This document shows positions 11,851 through 24,992 of a stretch of 50,859 nt of DNA, piece after piece. The notes beneath the pieces were generated by a model. The model did not search any database. It had not been told where the DNA came from and saw only the letters and a list, made by a program, of their open reading frames with translations. This DNA is from Trichinella spiralis (taxonomy: Eukaryota > Nematoda > Enoplea > Trichinellida > Trichinellidae): NCBI GenBank assembly GCA_000181795.3, contig CM012955.1, positions 4,010,264-4,061,122 on the forward strand, given 5' to 3'. Position numbers and translations under genes: made by a program. Each line of letters starts with the position of its first letter. Within the stretch, counting starts at the first letter, position 1.

Positions 11851-14800
11851 TTTGCACGTCGGCAAGGTTTGTTAATATATTTAAATTTTATGAAATCAAA
11901 AGAAAAAGAAGAATTATCGAATACTACGCTTGATCAGTTGTAAAAATAAGCTTTTGAGTTTGCATGCATGTCGAGACCAAGAATTATGGTAGTTATTCAA
12001 TCAAGAATGATTGTGAAAGTTTAAACTGTTGGTCAGGCATGAGGCGCAATTTGCAACGACAATGCCGGCTGGCATCGGCGTCGTTCAATCCCGCGTGCAT
12101 ATTGTCTCCAGTGTTGGAAATGCTGCTTCTCCGAATTGGCCATTAGCAGGGAAGCGCGCGTGCTGGCTGGGCAAGTTGGAAATATGATGAACAGCAGGGT
12201 GGAGAATGGAATGCACAAGATCCGCCCAACAGCCGCCAGAATTTGACATCCGAACGTTGATTATTGAGCTTTGCCAAACAGCAGGCGGGTCAGAAGGAAT
12301 TTTGATCGCATGTCGGGGTGGTGTCGAAATTGAAACCCAAGAATTCGATGAATGCGTTGCGTTTCGCGTTGCGCAACCCAAACGACAAGCAGATAAACAC
12401 CGCATCCACATTATATATTAGCCTCTTCACTCTCGTTGCGCTGCCATTCCACGCGTCCACTAGTAAAGCACAGTCTGTCGTCAGCATCATGCTCTTCCAT
12501 TAACTTCCGTCTGGAAATTTAAATTTTCATTCAATTATTCAAAACTTCCACACCGAATCATCTGCATTATTGCTTTCTCGCTCGCTTGTCCGTCCTCTTG
12601 TTGACCATTAATTAATCCAACATTTTTACAAAAGGTATGCTAATTTGATTTTCAAAGCAATCATTTAAGTGTGATTTCATTTCCAATTTCCGACAATTCA
12701 TCATCAATTATAACAATTGAGAGAAAAACATTTTTTTTTCAATTAATTTGAATAAAAACCAAACCGCAGACGTAATTAATATGTTGGCTTTTTTCTCCTT
12801 TTATTCATTGCCGAACCTGATGCTTCTTCACAGTATATCATTAGTTCTCAGTTTTGCTGTTCAGTGAAGGATGATGCTTTTGCAAGCTTCTCGGTGCTTT
12901 CTCCAAAATCAATCAGACTCTTCGTCTGCATCCGAGCAAATAGTAATAATAATAATAATGCCACGCCAAGATTTAATTTTGACAATCCATTCCCAGAAGA
13001 AGATAATACAAAATTGTTTTTTTCATGTTTTCTCTTTCTATTTGAACAATTCATTTCAAAATCACCGCCATTAGTTTGCAGAATCAATTTCCAACCATTC
13101 CATCGTGTACACTTTGGATGTGAGCAGTGGATTTTCACTTCACCCAATTGGTGGTTTATCCTTTGCTTATTTGTTCATTTCTGAAATGTCAATTTTACAA
13201 TTCAATTCAAATCGACTCCAATATAACACAAAAAATTTACATAATAATAACGTTGTTGAAGAATGCAAATTATTTGCAAAAAAAACAACAAAGTTGTGTA
13301 TTTCAAAGTGTATATTTAAACATTCGAAAATGTACTACTATTTTTTTTCATTTTATTTTTCACTTCGTCCTGGCACTGCCGTGTATTATTTTTTTTTGAA
13401 TTATACTACGCCGGCTAACGTTTGAAAATTACCCACAAACAAAAAGTGTTTTCAATTTTCGCAAAACAACTCTCAAAAATGCTCATACACTTTTGCTCAT
13501 CGTCATCTTGGCACTTAGCTGAACTTGAAAATGCCCGGTTAATTCACTTGAAAACTAGACATAAGCTGGTCGAGTTTAATGGATAAATTTTTGAAATAAG
13601 TGCACTAACGCCGCGACCAGGGGAAGAACATTCTTTTCAATAAACGCTGCTGCTGTTTGGGAATGCAATTTTGCCACTGCAATTGCCAGATGTCTAAGCA
13701 TCTTATTCATCATCATCATCATACTTTTTGTTGAATTGCATTCTTTAAAATTTTTATTTTCAAACCGCTGTCCAAACTTTCCCATCCACTTACTCACTTT
13801 GACTGAGGATCATTCACCACCGGTCGTATTTAGTTGATACAATTTCATCCATTCAAAATCTACATCCACCACAGTCGGGTAAGTATGTTCTGAACGTGCG
13901 GCTCTGATCGATCAATTTCTCTGAAATCAAAAAATAACAATTTTCAAAATTGAACAACATTCCCTTTCGTAGAGTAAACATAAATTTCAATTGTACATTT
14001 TGTTCAATCAAATTTGATCAATTGATCCGATAAAAATGATAAGACAAATAATAATTGTTAATCCGCTTTGAAAAATTGCTGCTGCTGTTGCTGCTGCACG
14101 ACGCAATTGCCAGCCGACAATTAATGCGTGCGCGCGCACACAATTCCAAGTGATTCAACAAAATATTTATGAATGGCAGCTGTTATTGTGGCTAATATGC
14201 TTGTTGCTCGAATGCCAAAGCACGATCGGACAACTGTTTTCAATTTATCGTTTCACGAATTTCAACGCAATTTATCATAGTTGAACAAACCTTCCATATG
14301 CAAATTGCCATTGCCGACCAACAAAATTGCTCCATTCCATTCAACTCTTCAACAGTTGTTCAATTGTTTCTTTGTTTACAAATTGTACAGTAATACTCGA
14401 AGGATCATCGCCCAAATTACAGTAATCTCATTTTTGCACAATTTGACCAAATTTTGTAAAACAAAAATCAAACATAACCAATTTTAAATATTAATATTGC
14501 TTTTCAATTTTCCATTTTGATTTCTGAAAAATGTGAACAAATTAACAATTAATTGCACGCTTGCAGTGAAATTATTGCCACAAGATAGAGTGGAAAGCGG
14601 TGCTTTGTCCAAGTTTAGTCTTAATTCTGTCGTCTGCAAAATAGCAAAACTGTTGTAGTGAATTTTTTATTTGCATACAATTTGCAGCTATGAAGACGTG
14701 AAAAGGGTCGCTTTTCGCTCAATGTCTCCTTTCTGACGTCACAGCTTTGCTGCAGTTGGATCATCAGCAACGGAAATGCGGTGCAAAAAATTTCACCACA

Positions 14801-15511
14801 CAGCCGTATAGCCAACTAATCCGGCTCTTTTTTGAGGAACTGAGGCAGAGATTAAAAAAACACTAATGATACGAATAAAAATGTGTGTAATACGAGTTAC
14901 AATATTTTTTGTTTATTGGTGGTAAACAACAAGTAAATGCACAAGACGATGCGGGGTGTTAAATTAGTTTTTGATCGTAAAAATGGAACGCGTAAAGTTG
15001 GGCAGTGTTGGATATTTGTGATAAATTTCATTCGACCACCGATCATTAATAAAAATTGCATTTTTAATTTTAGAATTAAATATAGACGGTGGACGTGCCT
15101 CACGTCAGTCAGTGTAGGTTGTGTTGTTCATCATTATCGGACTTTCCATCTATTTTTTTTCCTCCTCACTCCTCAGAGACCGAAAGGGCAAAATGACGAG
15201 ACTGATCGTAAACTTTAAATATATGTGAATGCCTCTGATTGCGCAAGTTTAAAAATTGCATTTATTTGTCGCATATGCTTTATATGTGAAATCCATTTTC
15301 TTCCAAGCCGACTGCGCCAGTTACGAGCATTCGACGAGCGCTGGTGCTTATTCATTTATGCATCAGTTTTGTGTTGTTTGTCAATGTCGACTTGAAGATG
15401 TGCTTTCGGCATCTTGTGTGCGCATATTTGCCGTCAACAATTCAGTTGTTCACGTTCAATATTCGATTGACATTGTTGAACACCTCTCCGTGTCTGGATG
15501 TTAGCCATTTC

Positions 15512-15535
15512 CACAACAACAACAACAACAACAAC
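15512..15535. repeat. CAA trinucleotide microsatellite
   Basis: About eight CAA units roughly 200 bp upstream of the calmodulin-like start codon, possibly within its 5' intron or promoter. Confidence 0.8.
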
Positions 15536-15732
15536 TTCCACTATAATATAATTCAGCCGGCTATTTCTAAATATATTCTCCATCTTCTCAATTGTCATTA
15601 ATTAGAAATTAATGAAGAAAAATTAAATAAATTTTACGCGATTATTTAAAATTTTTTGCAAAAAAAACATTTTATTATAATGAAAAATTTGAAATAATTG
15701 TGTGTAGACGTTCACTGAGTTCTACGGCAGCG

Positions 15733-16121
15733 ATGGTTTCCTCTTCTTCATCTTCTAACCAAGTGACCGACAATTTGGTGAATCAGTTGACGCCGGATGA
15801 AGTTGACGAATTTCGAGAAGCTTTCATGATGTTCGACAAGGACAAAAATGGAACCATCTCGACAAAAGAGCTCGGCGTTGCCATGCGATCATTGGGACAG
15901 AATCCAACTGAACAAGTAAATGATAAAAATTTGCATTGTTTCCATTAAACACTTTCACCTATCATCACCAACTGATAATATTATGATTGAATAATTTTAT
16001 TTCATTCCATTTCAAATGCAAATAAGTTAACAATAGATAAATGAAAAAATTTCCCACAATTTCCTCCATCTACATTATTAATAGTGTTTGTGTAAATATT
16101 TGAAAAATAATTTCAATTTAT

Positions 16122-16161
<40 letters not shown>

Positions 16162-16861
16162 TATTTATTTATATTTGAGGAGCTGATTGAAATGATCAAC
16201 GAGGTAGATATTGATGGAAATGGTCAAATTGAGTTTCCAGAATTTTGCCTAATGATGAAACGTATGATGAAAGAGACAGATTCTGAAATGATACGGGAAG
16301 CTTTTCGTGTATTTGACAAGGATGGTAATGGTGTTGTCACTGCACAGGTGAGCAGATGCAACTTATTCACTTGTTGAAGCTTCTTGTTCCGCAACACAGC
16401 AAAAGCAAGCATTGTTTGTTTTACTTTGCAGCTTGTGCTTTGTTCATTGACCAAATTTACAACAGTCATAAAATTTGCCATTGTTTTATTAAATATTTAA
16501 AAACGTTCCTACTGTACAAATGAAATCTTAAAATTAAATCAATTCAATAAATAGAAATGAATTAATTAGAAATGATAAATTATTTTTCTATTGATACAAT
16601 AGTTTATCAATACTTTTTTATTCGACTCGTAATTTTTAAATTAATATTTGCTTATGTGAAAGAGAACGACAGCTATTGCTATAAGTATGATTAAATTGAA
16701 TTTATTGTTTGCGTTCAATTTAGGAATTCCGCTATTTCATGATGCACATGGGTATGCAGTTTACTGAAGATGAAGTAGATGAAATGATTCAAGAAGTGGA
16801 CGTTGACGGTGATGGTCAAATTGATTATGAAGAATTTGTTAAAATGATGACTTCTAGGTGA
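15733..16861 (+). CDS. Calmodulin-like four-EF-hand calcium sensor (CAL-1/2 type)
   Basis: Three in-phase exons, 15733-15915, 16180-16347 and 16724-16861, give 162 aa. All four EF-hand loops look intact: [12 protein letters not shown] (35-46), [12 protein letters not shown] (71-82), [12 protein letters not shown] (107-118) and [12 protein letters not shown] (143-154), each with acidic position 1 and Glu at 12. The blocks [42 protein letters not shown] and [13 protein letters not shown] differ from true calmodulin and match, from memory, nematode CAL-1/CAL-2. The N-terminus adds a serine run (SSSSSS) not found in calmodulin. Like calmodulin it should bind calcium and then target peptides, but its partners are unknown. 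The start ATG has a good context (gcgATGg) and follows a possible splice acceptor at about 15708. The final codons read straight into TGA, though AG/GTGACA there could also act as a donor. Confidence 0.93.
16122..16154. repeat. TA dinucleotide microsatellite in intron 1
   Basis: A run of about sixteen TA units lies just before the acceptor of calmodulin-like exon 2, followed by TTTA repeats that form part of the pyrimidine-poor acceptor region. Confidence 0.8.
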
Positions 16862-19800
16862 CAACAAACCCAACGATATTTTTCTCCTTTAACAGCAGCA
16901 ATATCTCTTTCTCTTCTTTTCTTTTTAGCGTTTCGCTTATTTTTGTTTCTGATTCTTTTTTGATTTTGCATTGCATTTTTATAACGAAAAATTCCTTTTA
17001 TTAATCGCATATTCCACATATATATCAAATCATCCATCATACGCTGTGTTTTGTTCCTACACATGTTGTAAGGTTTTATTTTTCTGCAATTATTTGCTTG
17101 TCATTCATATACAATTAAAATGGACAAGAAAAATTTACATGTTTTGATGTAAAATTTTACAAAGTTGGTTTAAGCTGTGTAAATCATAGACAATTATAAG
17201 CAGCTTTTCACCTTTTACAATAAGTCAAGGATTATTTTCCAAACTGTGCATATTTCATTATATTTCGCCGCATATATATTCAACGCACCCCCAACGGCAA
17301 TATTCCTTCATACTGTAGATAAATATTGCTGTTGATTTAGTGTAGTTAAAAATTTGCGTTTCCAATTTGCAAGCTGTAAATGTAATTTTATCAGATTTTG
17401 CATTAAAAAATATTTTTTTCCGTACTTTAAAAGAGTGACAATTAGCATTAAAAGAAATACTTGTTTCTTTTTTCATTCTTGGTTGCTTTAGAAGCTTAAT
17501 AAAATAAATTTTTAAATAAAATTTAAATTGACAAGAACATTTGCCAGTAATTGACATTTTGTTCGCATTTTTACAAAAATTATTACAAGCCCTTTTAGGA
17601 TGAGTTAGTTCAGTTTAGTAATTCTCTTCAAAATATCTCAAATTTGACAACTTGATTGCGTTTGAAAATTGAAAAATTTAACAACAACAAAATATCAAAC
17701 ATATATACTAAAAATATTAATAATTCCACAAATGATTTCACAACCACACCTATACCACCATCTGCCGCATCTTAACACTGTTGGATGAATGCTTGTTTTC
17801 CTTGTTTTGCATTCCCATAAAATTTAAATCGACAAAAATGGATTTTGCAATTTTTAAAGCTAAAAAGAGTTGATTGTTTCGACGTGTTTTTAAATTGAAA
17901 AATTTACCTTATTTGACAATCAAATTATTTGCCATTTTATTGGATCATTCCACTGCGTTGATCAATAAAGCTTTTCCACTGCTTGGTTAAATTGTAAATA
18001 AACTGAACATTAAATTCAAATTTATCATATTTTATGGTTTTTAATTTTTTAAATATCCAATATTTGCACATTCAGCTTCAAATTTTTTTAAATTGTAATA
18101 ATGAATAAATTTCACATGCACATTTCGTTTTTGATAGTTCTACCGTGGGTTTTTTTTGTTGCTTGCTTTTTTCTGCTTTTATTAGACTTTTAGTTTAAAA
18201 ATATTTTATTGCCTGTCCAGTTGGCATTGCAAGCTGTTAGCTGTTAGCTTGTTTCATATAAAAGTGACGCGCTCTTTTGAACATTCAATTTCTCTGTTCA
18301 ATAAATCTAAGCATCTTCATTTTGTTCAACAGCTAATTTTTGATTTTAAAGTCCATTTTATGGTTTCTTCCATTGTAAAAAATAGCATGCTACTTCAAAT
18401 TTAACGCAAAGTGATTCGTCATTTCTCTGGCTCATCTGCTTTTTCAATTGCCATTTTCTTTGCATCAATAATTCAACCCTTTTGAAGTGCCTTTTTTATA
18501 CACTTTTATAGTGTTTACCGGCCATCAATGCTGAACAATATATTTTTATTATATAATCACGACAGAATGCTTTCAAAAGCTAGATGAGTACTTTTTAGAT
18601 AATTCTTTTGATTAATGCTAAGAATATTTATGCTCCTGTGTGCAAGTTTCATCAAGTACATCATCATCAGCTGCGCCATGTTTTATATTTCGATGATCAA
18701 TGCTTTCCCTTTTTCTCTTTCCTGATTTCAATATCTTCATTTTAACAGGTAAAGCTTTGCTCAAATTACTTTGAAAATAGTGTTTATAATGAGATTTTTT
18801 TCAAAAATTTTCATATTTCTTTCTCTATTCCGTTTTGTGCTAGAATAAAGCAATTAAAATCCAATCCAAATTATCATCGTCGTCATCATTATTAGAGTAT
18901 CAATTAAAAGTTTACACTTTTATTTATTGAAAGTAAATAGCATTTTAATAATAAAACAGAAGAATGGAAGCATCCATTGTGTGAAATTTTAATTTGAATA
19001 GGAAGAAGAAGAAGAATAAGAAGAGCAGAGAAGTTGAGGTTTCTAGGAAAATATGTTTAACATTAATTAATTGCATTGGACAAATTGGATGAAATATGTT
19101 CATAATAAGTGCATTCAAGAAAAAGATATTTATAAAATTAATACTGATCCAATTTTTAAACAAAATTATACAATTATACAGATAGGTGCATTTGGGGGTA
19201 AATCGCAGTGATAGGATACATTTCTGCTAATAATAAAAGCAAACCACAACTTGAGCGAGGGATAATAGTTTCTTCTATTAAATGTTTTACCTTAGCAAGT
19301 TGGATGTGAACATTGATTGGATTTAGTTAGCATCTTGTCAAATTAGTATCGCGGCGGCATATCAGCAACGGTTCAATGATTTCACGCCACATTTTAACCA
19401 TCATGACTAATTTCAAATTCGACGAGCAACAATTAAAAGCCTGTAAACAGGAAGCTCTAGACACGCAAAGCTTGACTCACTCTATTGTATAAGTATCCAT
19501 TGCACATGTTCGTAGCAACATGTTGATCTATACAAACTTCAAAAAGTGCTACATTTTCTAATTTCAAATGCAAATAAAACAATCAATGCAAAATTGCTTT
19601 TAATATTGATGCTGTTGCATACATTTTGGTGAGCTTGTTGGCAAATGTGTATAATTATTGAGCAATTTGAACTTTAAATGTTTCATCTCAGTGCGTACTT
19701 CATTTGGCATATCAATTATTAAAATTTGATGACAATAATTATTTCAGTAAATTATTAATGCACTGCGATACTTGCTTTTCTAAAATTATTTTCATTCCAC

Positions 19801-22201
19801 CTTGCGTAGATCACCTATAAGAGTGAATGTGCATTGACTTTCAGCGTGAGATATTTGTAAGTTTCATGTTATTGATCATTTATTTTCAAAGTTACCTTTG
19901 GAATAGAAAGCAAACAAATAAAAGCTGCAAACTGTAAGATGTGTAAAAAAGATTTTCTCCGGTAAATAAAACTATGCGTTTAGAAATGTCATGCTAGTGA
20001 TGAAATTGATTTGATTTTCTTCTACCATTGGAATAATAGCAAAAGCAAATTTTCATATATTTATTGTTCAAAGCAATCAAAACTATTTTTATATAATTGT
20101 AACTATATGACATCACTTGTGTGATTGATCACATTGCACAGATTGCACAATGTTTGTTACAGTTTAGCCAACAAGTATGGCAGTGGTAAACAACATTCTT
20201 CATACTTTCTTTTTTGAATATAACTTGTTGCAATTTAATATTTTCAACATCCAATCATGTTTCAAAACATTTTCTTATTTAATAAGTATATTTTTTTAAA
20301 TTAATTTATCATTTTTTGCATTATACATTTTTTCAAAAAACTTTAAAGCTGAAAACTTCAATTTTGAAAGCACAGTTTGCATTGCAGAATAAAATACTTG
20401 TATAATATCTTTTTCAAATAACGCTCATATAGTGATTGGATATTAGTTTATCTTTTTTCAATTATATAACTCAGCATGCTTGCTTTGAAAGATCAAAATT
20501 TTCATGTGATATTAACCCAATGATGATGATGATGATGCAGCATTATGATGACATTATGATTAAAGCAAGTGTGAAGGAAATTGTTTTAATTTTATATTAT
20601 ACTCATATTTGATGTATATATGTTTCAGTAAATAAATATTTTGCATTGATTTAAAATATTAAGCATCAGATTTATCTTTCTGTATTTATTTATTCACGGG
20701 CATTTAGCTGAACAGCTGTGTGGCGTTGAACATTTTGCGCATGGTATAAAGAACAGCAAAATTATTTACTTCAAAACCATTTATAATTGCTTTTCATCAT
20801 GACAATGTTTTCAAATTTTGCACTGAAAAAGAAATTAAGCCGTTTGCTTTCGACAATGGTAACTAACAGAAGCTTTTATTTAAAATTACAATATGCAAAT
20901 TAGTTTTGATAAATTTGCCTTGTTTTCAAACTATTAATAATTGAAGAAATATGCAAAAAATAAAAACGAAAACTTAATTTTACTTTTCTCGTCTAGTGCA
21001 TTTTTCATAGGCATCAGTATGCTCGAAAATGCAAATGTGAAATTTAGCGATAATCAATTATTGACTTATTATTTATTTACTCGCATAAAAAGTTGGTGGA
21101 TGACGTCTGTGTTCTGATTAAAATTGCATAACCTTTCAACTAACTTTCTGCTAATTCTGGTACAATGCGGATGATCTGCTGCGAAGAAAAGCATTTAAAT
21201 TTTTACAAAGCCGGCTCTATTTGAATATTATCTATGGATGAACATATTGAAAGTCAAAAAAAGATAAAATGGTTAATTTTATGAACAGTATGTGAAGCTG
21301 GATACAGAGTATTTTTAAATAGAATATTAAGATTGAAGCTGCCCTGCTGCTTATTGTATCTTTCATATATTGTCACTTTGTTCTGCTCATGTTTGTTTAA
21401 TCAACTCTGGTTAGATTCGATTCTTATTTGTTCTGATCATCACGGTGCCAGTTCATTTATTTTGAAAGAACTTTCTATTCTGTTAACAACATTGGATGAG
21501 GTAAGTAAGAATAGGCTGAAATTAATTTCATTCTTACTTACATTTAATCAATCCAATACCAAACTATAGTAACAAAACTGACCCATGTAGCTTCCAACTG
21601 TGCACAGCATAGCAGAGCTATGCAGACAGAAGAAAGCAGTCATGGATGGGGTGACTTTCTGTTGACTAACATAATGATGCTAAATTTGATTGGATGCTTT
21701 GCAATGATATACATACGCACACCACGTTGCAAACTGATAGATTATAAGTTGCAGTTAAAATTTCGAAACTGCACTTCCTGACTTTAAAAATGAAACTTTT
21801 CCACTGTAAACCGTTAAATAGGCATTGATTTTCTTTTTTATAACATTACATTTTACTTGATTGAATTTCACCAAGTCAGCATGATCAGTCATCCAACTTT
21901 GTCGATCATGTACAATGAATGCACTTTGTTCAGCTACTCTTTCTTCATTTTCGTAAGTAAACTTTAACAAAATCACATTTCACCAGGGATCATGCCGTAT
22001 CACTTATGTAAAGTATTTGATTCTGCTTCAAGTGGCCATCGTTGAATAAAATGAAAGAAATTGCTACTTTGTCAAAGCAAACATTGCTTGTTGTACCTTC
22101 TTCTTCTTTCTCTTCTTCTCTTATTTTCATATAGCATTGCGCTTCTGCTTTTTTTTGTCTCGTTTTGTTTTGCTTTGCTCATTTCTTTTATATTTAAGAT
22201 A
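16862..22201. other. Long AT-rich intergenic region before the Ras-like gene
   Basis: I see no supportable gene in 5.3 kb. A TATA-like 'catataaaag' lies at about 18255-18264, and a donor-like GATGAG/GTAAGTAAG at about 21499 follows a 165-bp stretch without stops. Immediately before the next start codon there is a long pyrimidine tract ending in 'tatttaag' at 22191-22198, four bases before ATG. This suggests either a 5'UTR intron, perhaps from a donor near 21500, or a trans-splice acceptor. A GAT microsatellite lies at about 20521-20538. Confidence 0.5.
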
Positions 22202-24716
22202 ATGAATCAAAAAGCTGAAGACACGGATAAAATAACTGCCAAAAAACAACCTGACAAAGGTGAAATTGCACCTCTGAGCCACGGATCTATACTTAAGAAG
22301 GTGGACAAAATTCAACCCAACCTGTGGGGTAGGCAGAATGTGAAGTTCAAAGTGATTCTACTTGGCGCCAGTCAAGTCGGCAAAACTGCCATTGTGGACC
22401 AATATTTGTGGAAAAAATTCCAACCAGACAATTACAAGCCTACTATTGACGAATTCAACTGGATTGAATATGAAACTGAAAATGGAAATACATTAATGCT
22501 TGAATTGATTGACACGGCCGGTTGTCGAGATTTTCCAGCAATGCGAAATTTGTACATGACCATTGGCGACGCTTTTATCCTTGTCTATTCTGTGGACAAT
22601 CAAGCGTCTTTTGAAGAAATCAAACAAATTAGGTATGTAACTTTTTGCAATGAATATTTATGACCAATTGACCCAGCAACAATCTTTGAAAAAAAAAGAA
22701 AATTCAATGCTCACTCCTTTACCATTACTTTCTCTACATCCGGACTTCTGAGTGTAAAATTCTTCTGGATTACTACAACGAAAGTATTTTTTCAGTTTGA
22801 ATCCTAATTATTAATATTTCCTATCTAAAAACGGCTGATATGTTCGATTGATATAAGCGGTTTGCTTGCTTGTTTTAGTGTTAGTTGGTTGCATTTTTCA
22901 TTTTTTAAAAGAATAACAATATTAATTAAATTTATATTTTTCAAGAAAAGCTTTAGTTAATTTATAAAAAATGAGAGGATTTTTTTTTGAAAAAAAACAT
23001 TTCATATAAACAGTTATTCAGTATTTTAATATAGTTTAAAAATGAATATAAAAATTAATATGTTGAAAATATAATAGATGAAGAATAATAATAATAGAAT
23101 GGCAGAGAATTCTTCAGTTTTCAATTCTAAATCTTCAGTATGATAATAATATAAAAGAGAAGCTGAAAATGTACAAATAATCCAATGCATGTTATTCCTT
23201 TTGTTTCGTTGGAAGACTTGCTGTTTGCATAAAGGGAACAATATTGCATTGCGGTTTTATCAGACGTGCTGTCTGTGATATATTAAAATTGAACACATAC
23301 AACCAGCTTTGTCTAATTAATTGCTGAAATGATACAATGGAACATATACATCATCTATATGCGCACAGACGCATTTCATTTTATTTCACGTGTCCATTAC
23401 TTGAATTTGAATTTTGTTAAAATTAGTCGCATACTAAATTGCCTGCTGCAAAACGTTGCTTTAAATAGAACACATCACACTGCATGCATGTTAAAAACTA
23501 AATTTTTTCTAATTTAAATATTTAAAATCTTTCTTTCTATTTGTGCTTGCTTCACTTCTGTATAGATTTTTGAGAAGGTGTTATTCTGCTAATGCAAATG
23601 TTAATTATTATTTTTTTTAAGAAAAAGTATTGATTTTTTTCTACATTTTCTTATAATAATAGAAGATTATGCACATCCTATTTAAAAATGCAATTATAAT
23701 AAGAAATAGTAATAGAAAATTCAATTTACTATGCTATTTTATGTACAGTAAATTTTGCAGCTGTTTTTTAGTTAATAATTTATACATATTCTGCTTTCAA
23801 TGTAAATTAATTATAAAGAAAACATTATAGCTTTTACAAAAAAAATGGCAGTATGGAATGGCAGAGCATTTTGAAATTTCGTAGACTTTCAATCAAGTAT
23901 ATATAATAATTGATCGCTTATATATCCAACACCTGAACTTGTTAAGAAATGAATTCATTATAATTTTGAGCTGCAGCGTTGAATTTCATTTTTTTTCTTT
24001 TTCGATAATAGAAAACTGATCACATATCTACCTTATTGTGTAAGTTTTTCAGTATTATTTTTTTAAAACATACAATCATGCAAGAAAATTTCAAAAAATC
24101 AATCAATGTAGTAGTTCTCGTAATTAATAATAAATAGAATCGATCTATCTTCTTCTCATCAAATAATACACTGATCAATTAAATTTGAATGAGCATTTTA
24201 TGGAAAACTTGAATTTAATCAAATGAACAATTTAATTAATAATAAAGGGAAATTATTTGACTTAAGTAAGCATTTGCAAACATGAGTAGGCAGAAGTTGT
24301 TTCCCAATTTGGTTTGTGGCTGTATTTCCTTCATTTTCAGAAAAGAGATTGCCACAATCAATCACAAAAATGCTCCGGTGATATTAGTTGGCAATAAAAT
24401 AGATCTTCTGCATGATGGAATAATACCAGAAAGGGCGGTGGTCGGAGGTGAGGTGGAACAATACGCCAAAGAGGCCAACTGCAGCTGCGTGGACGCCAGT
24501 GCCGGGGATTTTGATTCAGTGGAGCGCATATTTGAGACCCTGTTCCAAAACGCCCTGAGCTCACATGAAGAATACCAGAAGCTGCGCAAACGGCGCCAGT
24601 CGATGCCCTTGCCGACTACATCGTCCAATTTTGTCCAAAGAGCCGAAAGAAGTTCAAGCACAACAACCGCTTGCCAATTGCAGAAAAGAAAATCCGGACA
24701 ATGCTTGTTGCAATAA
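22202..24716 (+). CDS. Ras-like small GTPase, RASD/Rhes-RASL type
   Basis: Exon 1 (22202-22632) and exon 2 (24341-24716), separated by a 1.7-kb intron, give 268 aa. Motifs: P-loop GASQVGKT (55-62), switch I YKPTIDEF (Thr81), DTAG (104-107), NKID and a weak G5 (VDASAG in place of SAK). The segment FPAMRNLYMTIGDAFILVYS followed by VDNQASFEEIKQIR closely follows RASD1/Rhes (FPAMRRLS, GDVFILVFSLDN, SFEEVQRLR). The Ras Gly12 position is Ser and the Gln61 position is Cys, as expected for this low-GTPase branch. A 48-residue hydrophilic N-terminal extension and a basic serine-rich C-terminus ending in the CAAX-like box CLLQ imply a prenylated membrane-attached switch. A distinct acceptor four bases upstream of ATG points to a 5'UTR intron or trans-splicing. 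Orthology within RASD, RASL and related fly genes is not resolved. It converges with the next gene, 276 bp away. Confidence 0.88.
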
Positions 24717-24992
24717 TAATTATTACACAGGAATTGAATTCATCAATTCATATGATACTTGATTGAACATTTTCAACTTACTTATTTCATCAAATTGCAC
24801 TTTTCTGAAATTTTATTTCTCTCCATTCTTTCCCATGCTTCAACGCATGTATCATCAACAATTTTCACTGTTTATTTCAAAGCATAATAATAATCATAAT
24901 CATTCCGTCTGTCTTCCACAGTTCTAATCAATACAATTCCTTAATTTTCAAAATTGGAAATTAAAAAATAAAAAAAATTAATACTATTTATA

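Larger units (their letters stand above)
9893..15732. other. Long intergenic region before the calmodulin-like gene
   Basis: No gene can be supported in this 5.8 kb. A GC-rich inverted repeat (GTCGGC at 10012-10017, GCCGAC at 10037-10042) and AATAAA signals (about 10145-10165) fit the TMEM231 3' end. A more GC-rich patch at about 12030-12480 has short frames on both strands but no recognisable protein. A strong donor-like site GTAAGTATG starts at 13879, and 'gtgtgtag' at about 15701-15708, 25 bp before the next start codon, could be an acceptor. A noncoding first exon of the calmodulin-like gene ending at 13878 is therefore possible, but this is inference. Simple repeats are scattered throughout. 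Confidence 0.5.

Noticed and set aside
12848-13147. 99-codon minus-strand frame with several Cys
   Set aside because: No ATG start, Leu run comes from a TAA/TTA microsatellite, and Cys spacing fits no zinc finger I know.
18255-18310. TATA-like promoter at 18255
   Set aside because: A single TATAAA match in AT-rich DNA nearly 4 kb from the next gene is expected by chance; kept only as a remark in the intergenic entry.
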